A stretch of DNA of 64,000 nucleotides from Streptomyces sp. MH60 (GTDB lineage: Bacteria > Actinomycetota > Actinomycetes > Streptomycetales > Streptomycetaceae), in contig NZ_MULI01000038.1 of the NCBI RefSeq assembly GCF_002939385.1, positions 1 through 64,000 of the forward strand, given 5' to 3'. Positions 25,212-33,899 of this stretch are shown piece after piece. Each line of letters starts with the position of its first letter. Position 1 is the first letter of the stretch. The notes beneath the pieces were generated by a model, which had not been told where the DNA came from, ran no database searches, and worked only from the letters and a program-made list of their open reading frames with translations. A program made the translations under genes and the position numbers.

Positions 25212-27089
25212 ATGCCGCCCCGACCTCTCCGCCCCCTCTGGCTCGCCCTGGCCGCCTCGTGCGCGCTGGCCCTGTCCCCTCCCCCGGCGCACGCGCGACC
25301 CGACGGCCGCGCGGCCGGGTTCGAGGAGCAGGTGCTCTTCGACGCGGCCCGCGATCCCGGCGGTTACGCCTGCTTCCGCATCCCGGCGATCGTGCGCACC
25401 ACGGACGGCACCCTGCTCGCCTTCGCCGAGGGCCGCGTCCTCGACTGCGGGGACGCCGGCGACATCGACGTCGTCCTCAAGCGCTCCACCGACGGCGGAC
25501 GCACCTGGGGCCCGCTCCAGGTCGTCAACGACGGCGGCGGCGACACCCACGGCAACCCGGCCCCGGTCGTCGACCGGGCCACCGGCCGCGTCCTCCTGCT
25601 GGAGACGTACAACGCGGGCCGCACCGACGCCGCCAACTGCGCGGTCCCCTGCGCCCGCACACCGCACCTCCAGCACAGCGACGACGACGGCCGCACCTGG
25701 TCCGCGCCCCGCGACCTGGGCCCCGAGCTCCTGCCGCCCGACTGGAACTCCTGGTACGCCACCGGCCCCGTGCACGGTGTCCAGCTCACCGGCGGCACTC
25801 ACCCGGGCCGGCTCGTCGTCGGCGTCAACGCCGAGACCTGGGACGGCGGACGCATCACCGCCAACCACGCCGCCCTCGTGGTCAGCGACGACGGCGGCGA
25901 GCACTGGAGCACCGGCGCCACCGACACCTGGCCCGTCGCCGCCGACGGCACCTTCCGGCAGAAGCCCTCCGAACTGACCCTCACCGAACGCGCCGACGGC
26001 GCCCTCCTGGTCAGCGGCCGGGAGGAGAACGGCACCGACCTCGGCCACCGCACCCAGGCCCTCAGCCGCGACGGCGGCGACAGCTTCGCGGCTCCCTTCC
26101 GGGCCCTGCCCGACCTGTACGCCCCGCAGGTGCAGGGCGCGGTGCTGCGCCTCGGCGACCGCACCCTGCTGTCCGTGCCGGCCGACCCCGACCGCCGCCG
26201 GACCATGACGGTCCGCTCCTCCTGGGACGGCGGCGCCACCTGGGACAGCGTGGACCGCGGCACGGTCGTCACCCGGGACTGGTCGGGCTACTCGGACCTG
26301 GTGGCCGTCGACGACGGCACCGTGGGCCTGCTGTACGAGGGCGGCAAGTCCGACGCCCGCGACGAGATCCGCTTCGCCCGCTTCACCGAGGACTGGCTCG
26401 CGCCGCGCCGCCCCGCCGACCCCACCACCCCCGACCTCGCGCCCGGTGCGGCGCCCGCGGCCGTACTCGGCGGCGCCGGGACGGCGGACGGCGCGGTGGG
26501 CGACGCGCTCGCGTTCGACGGCGCCGACGACGGCGTACGACTGCCCTACGACGGGCGTCTGGCGCTCGGGGAGGGGGACCTCACGGCGTCGCTGTGGTTC
26601 CGGTACTCGGGCGTCGGCGGGGAGCAGCCGCTGCTGTGGATGGGCGGCATCGGCACGACGCAGCCCCAGGTGTGGCTGCGTGCCGAGCCGGACGACGGGC
26701 GGGTGCAGGGCCTGATCACCGCGCGCGACGGCGCGGCGGCCCCGCGCTCGGCGTGGGTGCGCACCGACCGGGCCCTCGACGACGGACAGTGGCACCGTCT
26801 GGCACTGCGCCGCGGCGGGGGCCGGCTCACGCTGTTCGTCGACGGTACGGCGACGGCGGAGGCGGCGGACGTGCCGGGTTCGGTCAGCCGGAACTCGCCC
26901 TTCGGGGTGCACATCGGCGAACGGATGGACGGCCGGGCCCGCTTCACCGGGGCCGTCGACGACGTGCACGTGTGGAACCGGGCCCTGACGGACGCGGAGA
27001 TCGCCGCGGGCGACCCGCCCGCCGCCACCGGGAACACCGTCCTGCACCTGCCCCTGGACCGGGTGGACGGGGCGGGCGCGGGCGGCTGA
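25212..27089 (+). CDS. secreted sialidase (GH33) with C-terminal LamG-like domain
   Basis: A 625-residue extracellular exo-alpha-sialidase that would release terminal sialic acids from glycoconjugates. A Sec signal peptide ends near AHA about residue 29. The propeller opens with the YACFRIPAIV motif (FRIP arginine triad) and has five Asp boxes: STDGGRTW, SDDDGRTW, SDDGGEHW, SRDGGDSF and SWDGGATW. YSDLVAVDDGTVGLLYEGG contains the usual nucleophile region. From about residue 435 a concanavalin/LamG-like domain follows (LAFDGADDGVRLPY, DGQWHRLALRRGG, FTGAVDDVHVWNRALTDAEI). The ATG at 25212 is chosen because it begins the signal peptide; an upstream in-frame start at 25152 is less likely. Confidence 0.92.
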   Translation: MPPRPLRPLWLALAASCALALSPPPAHARPDGRAAGFEEQVLFDAARDPGGYACFRIPAIVRTTDGTLLAFAEGRVLDCGDAGDIDVVLKRSTDGGRTWGPLQVVNDGGGDTHGNPAPVVDRATGRVLLLETYNAGRTDAANCAVPCARTPHLQHSDDDGRTWSAPRDLGPELLPPDWNSWYATGPVHGVQLTGGTHPGRLVVGVNAETWDGGRITANHAALVVSDDGGEHWSTGATDTWPVAADGTFRQKPSELTLTERADGALLVSGREENGTDLGHRTQALSRDGGDSFAAPFRALPDLYAPQVQGAVLRLGDRTLLSVPADPDRRRTMTVRSSWDGGATWDSVDRGTVVTRDWSGYSDLVAVDDGTVGLLYEGGKSDARDEIRFARFTEDWLAPRRPADPTTPDLAPGAAPAAVLGGAGTADGAVGDALAFDGADDGVRLPYDGRLALGEGDLTASLWFRYSGVGGEQPLLWMGGIGTTQPQVWLRAEPDDGRVQGLITARDGAAAPRSAWVRTDRALDDGQWHRLALRRGGGRLTLFVDGTATAEAADVPGSVSRNSPFGVHIGERMDGRARFTGAVDDVHVWNRALTDAEIAAGDPPAATGNTVLHLPLDRVDGAGAGG

Positions 27090-27114
27090 CCGGCACCGCG
27101 CGGGTGCGCGGGCC

Positions 27115-28152
27115 TCAGCGGGAACGGCCGCCGGTGCCCACCGCGGTGCGCGCCGGGGCGGCCGACTCCTGCGACGGGACCGCCTCCGGGTCGCGCGACC
27201 GCCGCTTGGCGATCACCGCGCACACCATCAGCTGCATCTGGTGGAAGAGCATCAGCGGCAGTACCGCCAGGGACGCCTGGGCGCCGAACAGGACGCTCGC
27301 CATGGGCAGTCCGGCGGCGAGCGACTTCTTGGACCCGGCGAACTGGATCGCGATCCGGTCCTCCCGCCCGAAGCCGAGACCCTTCGCCCCGTACCAGGTC
27401 AGAAGCAGCATCACGGCCAGCAGGACCGCCTCGACGACCAGCAGCCCGGCCAGCCGCACCGGGCTCACCTGGTGCCAGATGCCCTGGACCATGCCCTCGC
27501 TGAACGCCGTGTAGACGACCAGCAGGATCGAGCCGCGGTCGACGAGCCCGAGCACCTTCTTGTGCCGGGCGACGAAACCCCCGATCCACCGGCGCAGCAG
27601 CTGCCCGGCCACGAACGGCACCAGCAGTTGCAGCACGATCTCCACGACCGAGTCGGCGGAGAACCCGCCCCCGCCGCCGCCCAGCAGGGCGGCGGCCAGC
27701 AGCGGTGTGACGACGATGCCGACCAGCGAGGAGAAGGACCCGGCGCAGATGGCGGCGGGCACGTTGCCGCGGGCGATGGAGGTGAAGGCGATCGACGACT
27801 GGATGGTCGACGGGACCAGGGTGAGGAAGAGCAGGCCCTGGTAAAGGGGGTCGGTCAGGAAGACCGGCACCAGACCGCGCGACGCCAGGCCGAGCAGCGG
27901 GAAGACCACGAAGGTGCAGGCCAGCACCGTGACATGGAGCCGCCAGTGCCGTACCCCGTCCATCGCCTCACGGGTGGACAGCCGGGCACCGTAGAGGAAG
28001 AAGAGGAACGCGATCGCGCCGGTCGAGGCGCCGGAGGCGACGTCCGCGCCCGTGCCGCGGGCCGGCAGCAGCGCCGCGAGGCCCACCGTGCCCAGCAGCA
28101 GCAGGATGTACGGGTCGATCGGCATCCAACGCGGCCAACGCAGGCGTTTCAC
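27115..28152 (-). CDS. bile acid:sodium symporter family transporter (SBF-like)
   Basis: A 345-residue membrane protein with about ten hydrophobic helices, of the SBF/YfeH-like group. Visible are PIDPYILLLLGTVGLAALLP, FLFFLYGARLSTREAM, the conserved LVPSTIQSSIAFTSIARGNVPAAIC and AIQFAGSKKSLAAGLPMASVLF, the two discontinuous-helix regions that bind sodium and substrate. The C-terminus is a polar tail. Bacterial relatives carry organic acids or unknown anions, and the substrate is not deducible here. The GTG start has GGAG close by. It is divergent from a LysR gene with a textbook LysR box between them, so LysR probably controls it. Confidence 0.9.
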   Translation of the reverse strand: MKRLRWPRWMPIDPYILLLLGTVGLAALLPARGTGADVASGASTGAIAFLFFLYGARLSTREAMDGVRHWRLHVTVLACTFVVFPLLGLASRGLVPVFLTDPLYQGLLFLTLVPSTIQSSIAFTSIARGNVPAAICAGSFSSLVGIVVTPLLAAALLGGGGGGFSADSVVEIVLQLLVPFVAGQLLRRWIGGFVARHKKVLGLVDRGSILLVVYTAFSEGMVQGIWHQVSPVRLAGLLVVEAVLLAVMLLLTWYGAKGLGFGREDRIAIQFAGSKKSLAAGLPMASVLFGAQASLAVLPLMLFHQMQLMVCAVIAKRRSRDPEAVPSQESAAPARTAVGTGGRSR

Positions 28153-28265
28153 GGTGCTCCACTTGCTCGCTGCTCACTCGTTCTGCTCGTTCGGCGGGGT
28201 CACGGGTCCCCGCTCCATCGTGCTCCCCCACCCGGCGATCGGGAATCCGGTATACCGCTCTGACT

Positions 28266-28286
28266 GTCATCACGATCACCGATGAC
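28266..28286. promoter_or_regulatory. LysR-type operator ATC-N9-GAT
   Basis: GTCATC-N9-GATGAC is a perfect inverted repeat (28266-28271 and 28281-28286) containing ATC-N9-GAT, the classical LysR-family recognition pattern. It lies between the SBF transporter (-) and LysR (+). TAGTCT at 28292-28297 is a possible -10 only six bases before the LysR ATG. Confidence 0.55.
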
Positions 28287-28303
28287 CACGCTAGTCTGGC
28301 GGC

Positions 28304-29185
28304 ATGTACGACCCCTCCCACCTGCGTACCTTCCTGTCGGTGGCCCAGACGCTGAGCTTCACGCAAGCCTCCCGGCGGCTCGGGCTGCGCCAGTCGACGG
28401 TGAGCCAGCACGTGCGGCGCCTGGAGGACGCCACCGGGCGGCAGCTGTTCAGCCGGGACACGCACTCCGTGGAGCTGACGGAGGACGGGGAGGCGATGCT
28501 CGGGTTCGCGCGCCGGATCCTGGAGGTGCACGAGCAGGCGACGGCCTTCTTCACGGGCACCCGGCTGCGCGGACGGCTGCGGTTCGGCGCGTCCGAGGAC
28601 TTCGTGCTGACCCGGCTGCCGGAGATCCTGGAAACCTTCCGGCACGACCACCCCGAGGTCGATCTGGAGCTGACGGTGGAGCTGTCGGGCACGCTGCACG
28701 AGCAGCTGGCGGCCGGGAAGCTGGACCTGGTGCTGGCCAAGCGGCGGCCCGAGGACCCGCGCGGCGAGCCGGTGTGGAGCGACCGGCTGGTGTGGATCGG
28801 AGCGCCGCGGCTGCGCCTGGACCCGGACCGGCCGGTGCCGCTCATCGTCTATCCGCCGCCGGGCATCACCCGCGCGCTGGCCCTGGACGCCCTGCAACGC
28901 CAGGGCAGGGCGTGGCACGTCGCGTGCACCAGCGGCAGCCTCAACGGCCTGATCGCCGCCGCCCGCGCGGGCCTGGGCGTGATGGCGCACTCCCGCGGCC
29001 TCGTCCCGCCCGGTCTCGTCCGGGTGCCGGACCGGGCCGGGCTGCCGGAGCTGGGCCGCGTCGACTTCGTCCTGGTGCACGGCCGGCGCCGTCCCTCGGC
29101 ACAGGGCGCGGCGGACGCCCTGGCGGCGGCGATCCTGGCGGGCGGCGACCGGCTGCACCGGCCTCAGCGCACGGGGCTCGGATAG
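28304..29185 (+). CDS. LysR family transcriptional regulator
   Basis: A 293-residue regulator. Residues 3-62 are the LysR winged helix (LRTFLSVAQTLSFTQASRRLGLRQSTVSQHVRRLEDATGRQLF). Residues about 90-285 are the periplasmic-binding-like effector domain (LRGRLRFGASEDFVLTRLPEIL, ELSGTLHEQLAAGKLDLVLAKR, GSLNGLIAAARAGLGVMAHS). No Shine-Dalgarno precedes the ATG, and a TAGTCT box six bases upstream implies a leaderless mRNA. It most likely activates the divergent SBF transporter gene through the ATC-N9-GAT box. The 3' end overlaps the convergent Lrp gene by 22 bases. Confidence 0.93.
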   Translation: MYDPSHLRTFLSVAQTLSFTQASRRLGLRQSTVSQHVRRLEDATGRQLFSRDTHSVELTEDGEAMLGFARRILEVHEQATAFFTGTRLRGRLRFGASEDFVLTRLPEILETFRHDHPEVDLELTVELSGTLHEQLAAGKLDLVLAKRRPEDPRGEPVWSDRLVWIGAPRLRLDPDRPVPLIVYPPPGITRALALDALQRQGRAWHVACTSGSLNGLIAAARAGLGVMAHSRGLVPPGLVRVPDRAGLPELGRVDFVLVHGRRRPSAQGAADALAAAILAGGDRLHRPQRTGLG

Positions 29186-30150
29186 ATGAGCTGCTTGATC
29201 CGGCGCAGGAACGGCGAGGCCTCCACGTGCTGGACGCCCTCCAGGCGGCCGAGCGGACCGCTGAGGTAGGCGTAGAGGTCGGCGGTGTTGCGGAAGACCG
29301 CGGTGGCGACGATGTTGGACGGGCCCGCGGTGGCGGCGGCGTGGGCGATCGCGTCGTGTGCGGCGAGGGCCTCGCCGACCCGGTGCAGCGCGGCCGGGCT
29401 GGTGGTGAGCCACAGCACGGCGGCGGTGCGATGTCCGAGCATCTCCACGTGGTACTCCACGTCGATGTACACGGCGCCGGAGCCGAGCAGTGCGGCGAGA
29501 CGGCGTTTGACCGCGGACTCGGAGCGGCCGGTGGCGCGCTGGAGTTCGGGGAGTCCGGCGCGCCCGTCGCGCTCCAGGACGTCGAGCAGCGGCTCGTCCT
29601 CGGGGTCGATGCGGGCCGGCCCCGGCGGGCGCGGTCCGGTGTCCGGGCGCAGCGCCGCGACCTGGTCGTCGCCGAGGACGCCGAACTTGCCGAGCCAGCC
29701 GCTCGGGCCGCCGTAGAAGCGGTGCAGGATCTGGTGGGCGTGGATCTCCAGGACCCGCGGGGTGCGCGGCAGCTTGCCGAGGAGCAGGTCGTCCCGGTCG
29801 CCGGGATTGCGGGGCCGGGTACCGAAGAGCACCTCGGTGCCGCCCGCGGCCAGTCCGATCCAGTTGGTGTCGGGCCGCTTGGCGAGGGCGTCCGCGATGG
29901 CGAGCGCGCTGTCGGGGACGCAGCGCAGCCGCAGCGTCCAGTGGTCCTGGCCGAGCCGCTCGGCGTCCCGGACGGCGACCACCCGCAGCCCGCCCTCGGC
30001 GCACAGTCTGCGGTAGCGGCGGGCGACCGTCTGGTCGGAGACGCCGAGCACCGTCCCGATGCGGCTGAAGGAGGCGCGGCCGTTCACTTCCAGCGCGGCG
30101 AGCACGCTCAGGTCGAGTTCGTCGAAGGTGTCGGATTCCATCCGCAACAT
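29164..30150 (-). CDS. Lrp/AsnC family regulator with two tandem Lrp units
   Basis: A 328-residue protein with two Lrp/AsnC modules in one chain. The first has FDELDLSVLAALEVNGRASFSRIGTVLGVSDQTVARRYRRL plus a RAM-like ligand domain. The second has DEPLLDVLERDGRAGLPELQRATGRSESAVKRRLAAL plus a second RAM-like domain (TAAVLWLTTSPAALHRVGEALAAH). Typical Lrp proteins have one unit of about 150 residues, so this is a covalent dimer equivalent, a form common in Streptomyces. The start at 30150 has GGGAGAG just upstream; alternatives are 30162 and 30141. It is divergent from an MFS efflux gene, its probable target. Confidence 0.88.
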   Translation of the reverse strand: MLRMESDTFDELDLSVLAALEVNGRASFSRIGTVLGVSDQTVARRYRRLCAEGGLRVVAVRDAERLGQDHWTLRLRCVPDSALAIADALAKRPDTNWIGLAAGGTEVLFGTRPRNPGDRDDLLLGKLPRTPRVLEIHAHQILHRFYGGPSGWLGKFGVLGDDQVAALRPDTGPRPPGPARIDPEDEPLLDVLERDGRAGLPELQRATGRSESAVKRRLAALLGSGAVYIDVEYHVEMLGHRTAAVLWLTTSPAALHRVGEALAAHDAIAHAAATAGPSNIVATAVFRNTADLYAYLSGPLGRLEGVQHVEASPFLRRIKQLIYPSPVR

Positions 30151-30263
30151 GCGCTCTCCCATCGGATTCCGTCACACGAGCGCCGTTGACGGGGTCGAAC
30201 TGCCGGTGTCGGTCCATCGTACGGAGGCACGGACACTCGTAGCACACAGGAAGAAGACGGAAC

Positions 30264-31778
30264 ATGCGTATATGGGGGCCGCTCACGGCGGTGTGCCTGG
30301 GGACGTTCATGCTGCTGCTGGACGTGACGATCGCGGTCGTTGCACTGCCGGACATGGCCAGGGGGCTGCACGCGTCGCTGAGCGATCTGCAGTGGGTGAT
30401 GGACGGCTACGCGCTGGCGCTGGCCGCGCTGCTGCTGGGGCTGGGCGCCGCGGCCGACGTGCTGGGACGGCGCCGGGTGCACGTGGCGGGCGTGGTGCTG
30501 TTCGCGGCGGCGTCGCTGCTGTGCGGGCTGGCCACCGGGCCGGGGATGCTGGTCGCCGCGCGCGGACTGCAGGGAGTGGGCGCGGCGGCGATGTTCGCCA
30601 CCACGCTGCCGCTGCTCGGCTCGGTCTACCAGGGGCGCCGGCGGTCGATGGCGCTCGGGGTGTGGGGCGCGGTCAGCGGGGCGGCGGCGGCCGTGGGGCC
30701 CGTGCTGGGCGGGCTGCTCACCGACGGTCCGGGCTGGCGCTGGATCTTCTGGGTGAACCTGCCGGTGAGCGTGGCGGCGGTCTGGCTGACGCTGCGCGTG
30801 GTGCCGGAGTCCCGCGGGGCGGCCGGACGCCGCGTGGACTGGGCCGGTACGGCCACGTTCGCGGCGTTCGCCGGGGCGGTGACGTACGGGGCGGTGCGGG
30901 CCGGGTCGCACGGGTGGACGGAGGGCGGCACGCTCGTCTCCTTCGTGCTCGCGGCGGTGGCGCTGGGCGCGTTCGTCGCCGTGGAGCACCGGGTCGCCGA
31001 TCCGCTGCTCGACCCGCGGCTGTTCCTGCGGCCCGCGTTCTCGGGCGTGATGCTGGGCGGGCTGGCCTTCAACGCGGCGGCGTTCGGGGTGATGGCGTAC
31101 ACCTCCATATGGCTGCAGACGCTGCTGGGGATGAGCCCGGTGCGGGGCGGTCTGGTGTTCGTGTGGCTGTCGCTGGCGTCGTTCCTGGTGGCCGCGGCGG
31201 GCGGGCGCCTGCTGCACGGGGTGCCGGCGCGGCTGACCATCGGGGGCGGGCTGCTGCTGATCGCGGCGGGCCAGTTCTGCATGGCGTTCCTGGACGCGGA
31301 CTCGACCGCGTCCGCCCTGGTGCCGGGGCTGCTCCTGGTGGGTGTCGGAACGGGCCTGGTCTCGCCCGGCATCGCGGGCGCGGCGCTGGCGGCGGTCCCG
31401 GCGGAGCGGTCCGGCATGGCCGGGGGCGCGGTCAACACCTTCCGGCAGCTCGGGTACGCGCTCGGCATCGCCGTGTTCGGCACGGTGCTGACCTCGCGGA
31501 TGCAGGACACGCTGCCGCACGACGCGGCGCACGGTCTGGCGGGCGGTGCGGCGGGGGCCCTGCGGGGCGCGTTCGGCGAGCACGCGCTGCGGGCCGCGTT
31601 CGCCTCCGGACTGAACGCGGCGGCGGTGGCCGCGGGTGCGGTCGCGGCGGTCGCCGGGGTGCTGGTGCTCGTCCTGGTCAGGGCCGAGCGGGGCGGCGGG
31701 GATGGCGGTGTGACACATTCCGCGAACCCCGCGCTGAAAGAGGAGGGGGCCGTTCCGGCACCCCCGTACCGGCGGTAA
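30264..31778 (+). CDS. MFS transporter, DHA2 (EmrB/QacA) drug efflux family
   Basis: A 504-residue fourteen-helix major facilitator. TFMLLLDVTIAVVALPDMARGL is the DHA2 motif D1; WVMDGYALALAALLLGLGAAADVLGRRRV is motif A; GVWGAVSGAAAAVGPVLGGLLTDGPGWRWIFWVNLPV is motif C plus the conserved WRWIF segment typical of antiporters that export drugs. The start has AGGAAGAA about 7 bases upstream. It lies opposite the tandem Lrp regulator. Substrate is unknown; export of an antibiotic, metabolite or amino acid is possible, the last favoured by the Lrp-type control. Confidence 0.92.
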   Translation: MRIWGPLTAVCLGTFMLLLDVTIAVVALPDMARGLHASLSDLQWVMDGYALALAALLLGLGAAADVLGRRRVHVAGVVLFAAASLLCGLATGPGMLVAARGLQGVGAAAMFATTLPLLGSVYQGRRRSMALGVWGAVSGAAAAVGPVLGGLLTDGPGWRWIFWVNLPVSVAAVWLTLRVVPESRGAAGRRVDWAGTATFAAFAGAVTYGAVRAGSHGWTEGGTLVSFVLAAVALGAFVAVEHRVADPLLDPRLFLRPAFSGVMLGGLAFNAAAFGVMAYTSIWLQTLLGMSPVRGGLVFVWLSLASFLVAAAGGRLLHGVPARLTIGGGLLLIAAGQFCMAFLDADSTASALVPGLLLVGVGTGLVSPGIAGAALAAVPAERSGMAGGAVNTFRQLGYALGIAVFGTVLTSRMQDTLPHDAAHGLAGGAAGALRGAFGEHALRAAFASGLNAAAVAAGAVAAVAGVLVLVLVRAERGGGDGGVTHSANPALKEEGAVPAPPYRR

Positions 31779-31989
31779 GCGGGTCGTACAGATTCGGTGG
31801 AGATTACGGCACCGAAACTTACTCAACCGTCAGGAATCTGTCCGACCCTTCCCCATGTGAGCGCATTTTGCCTCGTTGACCAGCGCGAACATGAGCCCTG
31901 TTCGATTTTGGCACCCCTCCCGTCCCCGCGTCGGGTGGGGTAGCTTTCACCGCGCTGTGCGGGGGTCATCGAAAAGCGGGGAGCGGGGT

Positions 31990-33816
31990 TTGCGCGAGTT
32001 CACCAGTCCTCCGTTGACGTTGGCACCGCCGGTGGGCGGTCTGGCCGACGTCGTCTTCGAGCATGCCCAGGAGGATCCGCGGCACATCGCGCTCGGCCGC
32101 AAGGACGAGGCCGGGCAGTGGCGGGACGTCACCGCCGGTGCCTTCCGCGACGAGGTGCTGGCCCTCGCCAAGGGGCTGCTGGCCCAGGGCATCCGCTTCG
32201 GCGACCGGGTCGCCATCATGTCCCGCACCCGCTACGAGTGGACCCTCTTCGACTTCGCCCTGTGGACGATCGGCGCCCAGGTGGTGCCCGTCTACCCCAC
32301 CTCCTCGGCCGAGCAGTGCATGTGGATGCTCTACGACGCCGAGGTGACGGCCGCGGTCGTGGAGCACGAGGACCACGCGATGACCATCGCCACCGTCATC
32401 GACCGGCTGCCGCACCTGCGCGGCCTGTGGCAGCTGGACTCCGGCGCCGTGCAGGAGCTGTACGACGCGGGCGCGCACCTCGACGACGAGGTGGTCCACC
32501 GGCACCGCAAGGCGGTCACGCCGGAGTCGGTGGCCACGGTCATCTACACCTCGGGCACCACCGGCCGCCCCAAGGGCTGCGTGCTGACCCACGGCAACTT
32601 CATGTACGAGGCGGACACCGTCATCGCGCGCTGGGAGCCGGTGTTCCACTCCAAGCGGGGCGACGAGGCGGCGACCCTGCTGTTCCTGCCGCTGGCGCAC
32701 GTCTTCGGGCGGATGGTGGAGGTCGCGGCCATCCGCGGCCGGGTCCGCTTCGGCCACCAGCCGCAGCTCAACGCCGCGGCCCTCCTGCCCGACCTGGCCG
32801 CCTTCCGGCCGACCTTCATCCTGGCGGTGCCGTACATCTTCGAGAAGGTGTTCAACGCGGCGCGGCGCAAGGCCGAGAAGGAGGGGAAGGCCGGCCCCTT
32901 CGAGAAGGCCGTCGACGTGGCCGTGAAGTACGCGGAGGCGGTGGAGGCGAAGGCCTGGGGCGACGGCCCCGGCCCGTCGGCGGGCCTGCGCATGCAGCAC
33001 CAGCTCTTCGACAAGCTCGTCTACTCCAAGGTGCGCGCCGCGATGGGCGGACGCCTCCGCAACGCCATGTCGGGCGGCTCGGCGATGGACCGGCGCCTCG
33101 GGCTGTTCTTCGCGGGCGCGGGCGTGCAGATCTACGAGGGCTACGGCCTGACCGAGTCCACGGCGGCCGCCACCGCCAATCCGCCCGAGCGCACCCGCTA
33201 CGGCACCGTGGGGCAGCCCGTGCCGGGCGTCACCGTGCACATCGCGGACGACGGCGAGATCTGGCTCAACGGCGACAACCTCTTCGAGGGCTACCTGAAC
33301 AACCCCAAGGCCACCGACGAGACCCTGCACGACGGCTGGCTGGCCACCGGAGACCTGGGCGCCCTGGACGAGGACGGCTACCTCACCATCACCGGCCGCA
33401 AGAAGGAGATCCTGGTGACCTCCGGCGGCAAGAGCGTCTCCCCCGGGCTCCTCGAGGAGCGGGTGCGCGACCATCCGCTGGTCAACCAGTGCATCGTCGT
33501 CGGCAACGACCGCCCCTACGTGGCCGCCCTCATCACCCTCGACCAGGAGGCGGTCGAGCACTGGCTGACGATGCGCAACAAGCCGCGGATGTCCCCGGCC
33601 GACCTGGTGCACGACTCCGACCTGGAGACGGAGGTGCGGCGCGCGGTCGTCGCGGCCAACACGCTGGTGTCGCAGGCCGAGTCGATCCGCACCTTCCGGA
33701 TCCTCGCCCAGCCGTTCACCGAGGAGCACGGGCTGCTGACCCCCTCGCTGAAGCTGAAGCGCAAGGCCATCGAGAACGCCTACGGCACCGAGGTCGAGGC
33801 GCTTTACACCGCGTGA
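31990..33816 (+). CDS. long-chain fatty acid-CoA ligase (AMP-dependent synthetase)
   Basis: A 608-residue acyl-activating enzyme that makes acyl-CoA through an acyl-AMP. Motifs are TSGTTGRPKGCVLTHGN (AMP/P-loop), YGLTESTAAATANPP, LATGDLGALDEDGYLTITGRKKEILVTSGGKSVSP (hinge and adenylate contacts) and a C-terminal LTPSLKLKRKAIE with the catalytic lysine region. The start is TTG at 31990, preceded by GGGGAGCGGGG and giving MREFTSPPL, like the family N-terminus; an in-frame ATG at 31876 would add 38 residues lacking similarity. An eukaryotic-type FadD15-like subgroup is suggested by the length and the fragment FYLPLAHVFGRMVE-type core (here FLPLAHVFGRMVE). Confidence 0.92.
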   Translation: MREFTSPPLTLAPPVGGLADVVFEHAQEDPRHIALGRKDEAGQWRDVTAGAFRDEVLALAKGLLAQGIRFGDRVAIMSRTRYEWTLFDFALWTIGAQVVPVYPTSSAEQCMWMLYDAEVTAAVVEHEDHAMTIATVIDRLPHLRGLWQLDSGAVQELYDAGAHLDDEVVHRHRKAVTPESVATVIYTSGTTGRPKGCVLTHGNFMYEADTVIARWEPVFHSKRGDEAATLLFLPLAHVFGRMVEVAAIRGRVRFGHQPQLNAAALLPDLAAFRPTFILAVPYIFEKVFNAARRKAEKEGKAGPFEKAVDVAVKYAEAVEAKAWGDGPGPSAGLRMQHQLFDKLVYSKVRAAMGGRLRNAMSGGSAMDRRLGLFFAGAGVQIYEGYGLTESTAAATANPPERTRYGTVGQPVPGVTVHIADDGEIWLNGDNLFEGYLNNPKATDETLHDGWLATGDLGALDEDGYLTITGRKKEILVTSGGKSVSPGLLEERVRDHPLVNQCIVVGNDRPYVAALITLDQEAVEHWLTMRNKPRMSPADLVHDSDLETEVRRAVVAANTLVSQAESIRTFRILAQPFTEEHGLLTPSLKLKRKAIENAYGTEVEALYTA

Positions 33817-33848
33817 GTTCCACGGTCAGGAATGCGTCGGGGCTCGTG

Positions 33849-33860
33849 ATCGTTGACGAT
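33849..33860. promoter_or_regulatory. short palindrome before the aldo-keto reductase gene
   Basis: ATCGT-TG-ACGAT is a perfect 12-bp inverted repeat in the 83-base gap upstream of the reductase GTG. It could be an operator half-turn or chance; no regulator is adjacent. Confidence 0.2.
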
Positions 33861-33899
33861 ATGCGTACCACCTGACCACAACCGAAGGATCAAGAGCTC

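Noticed and set aside
31876..31989. Longer N-terminus for the acyl-CoA ligase from the ATG at 31876
   Set aside because: The extra 38 residues are not family-like and lie in the probable promoter; TTG at 31990 has a good ribosome site and gives the expected N-terminus.
31820..33850. GTCAGGAAT shared by the region before the acyl-CoA ligase and the region before the aldo-keto reductase
   Set aside because: Only nine bases are shared, without symmetry or consistent distance to the starts; likely chance.
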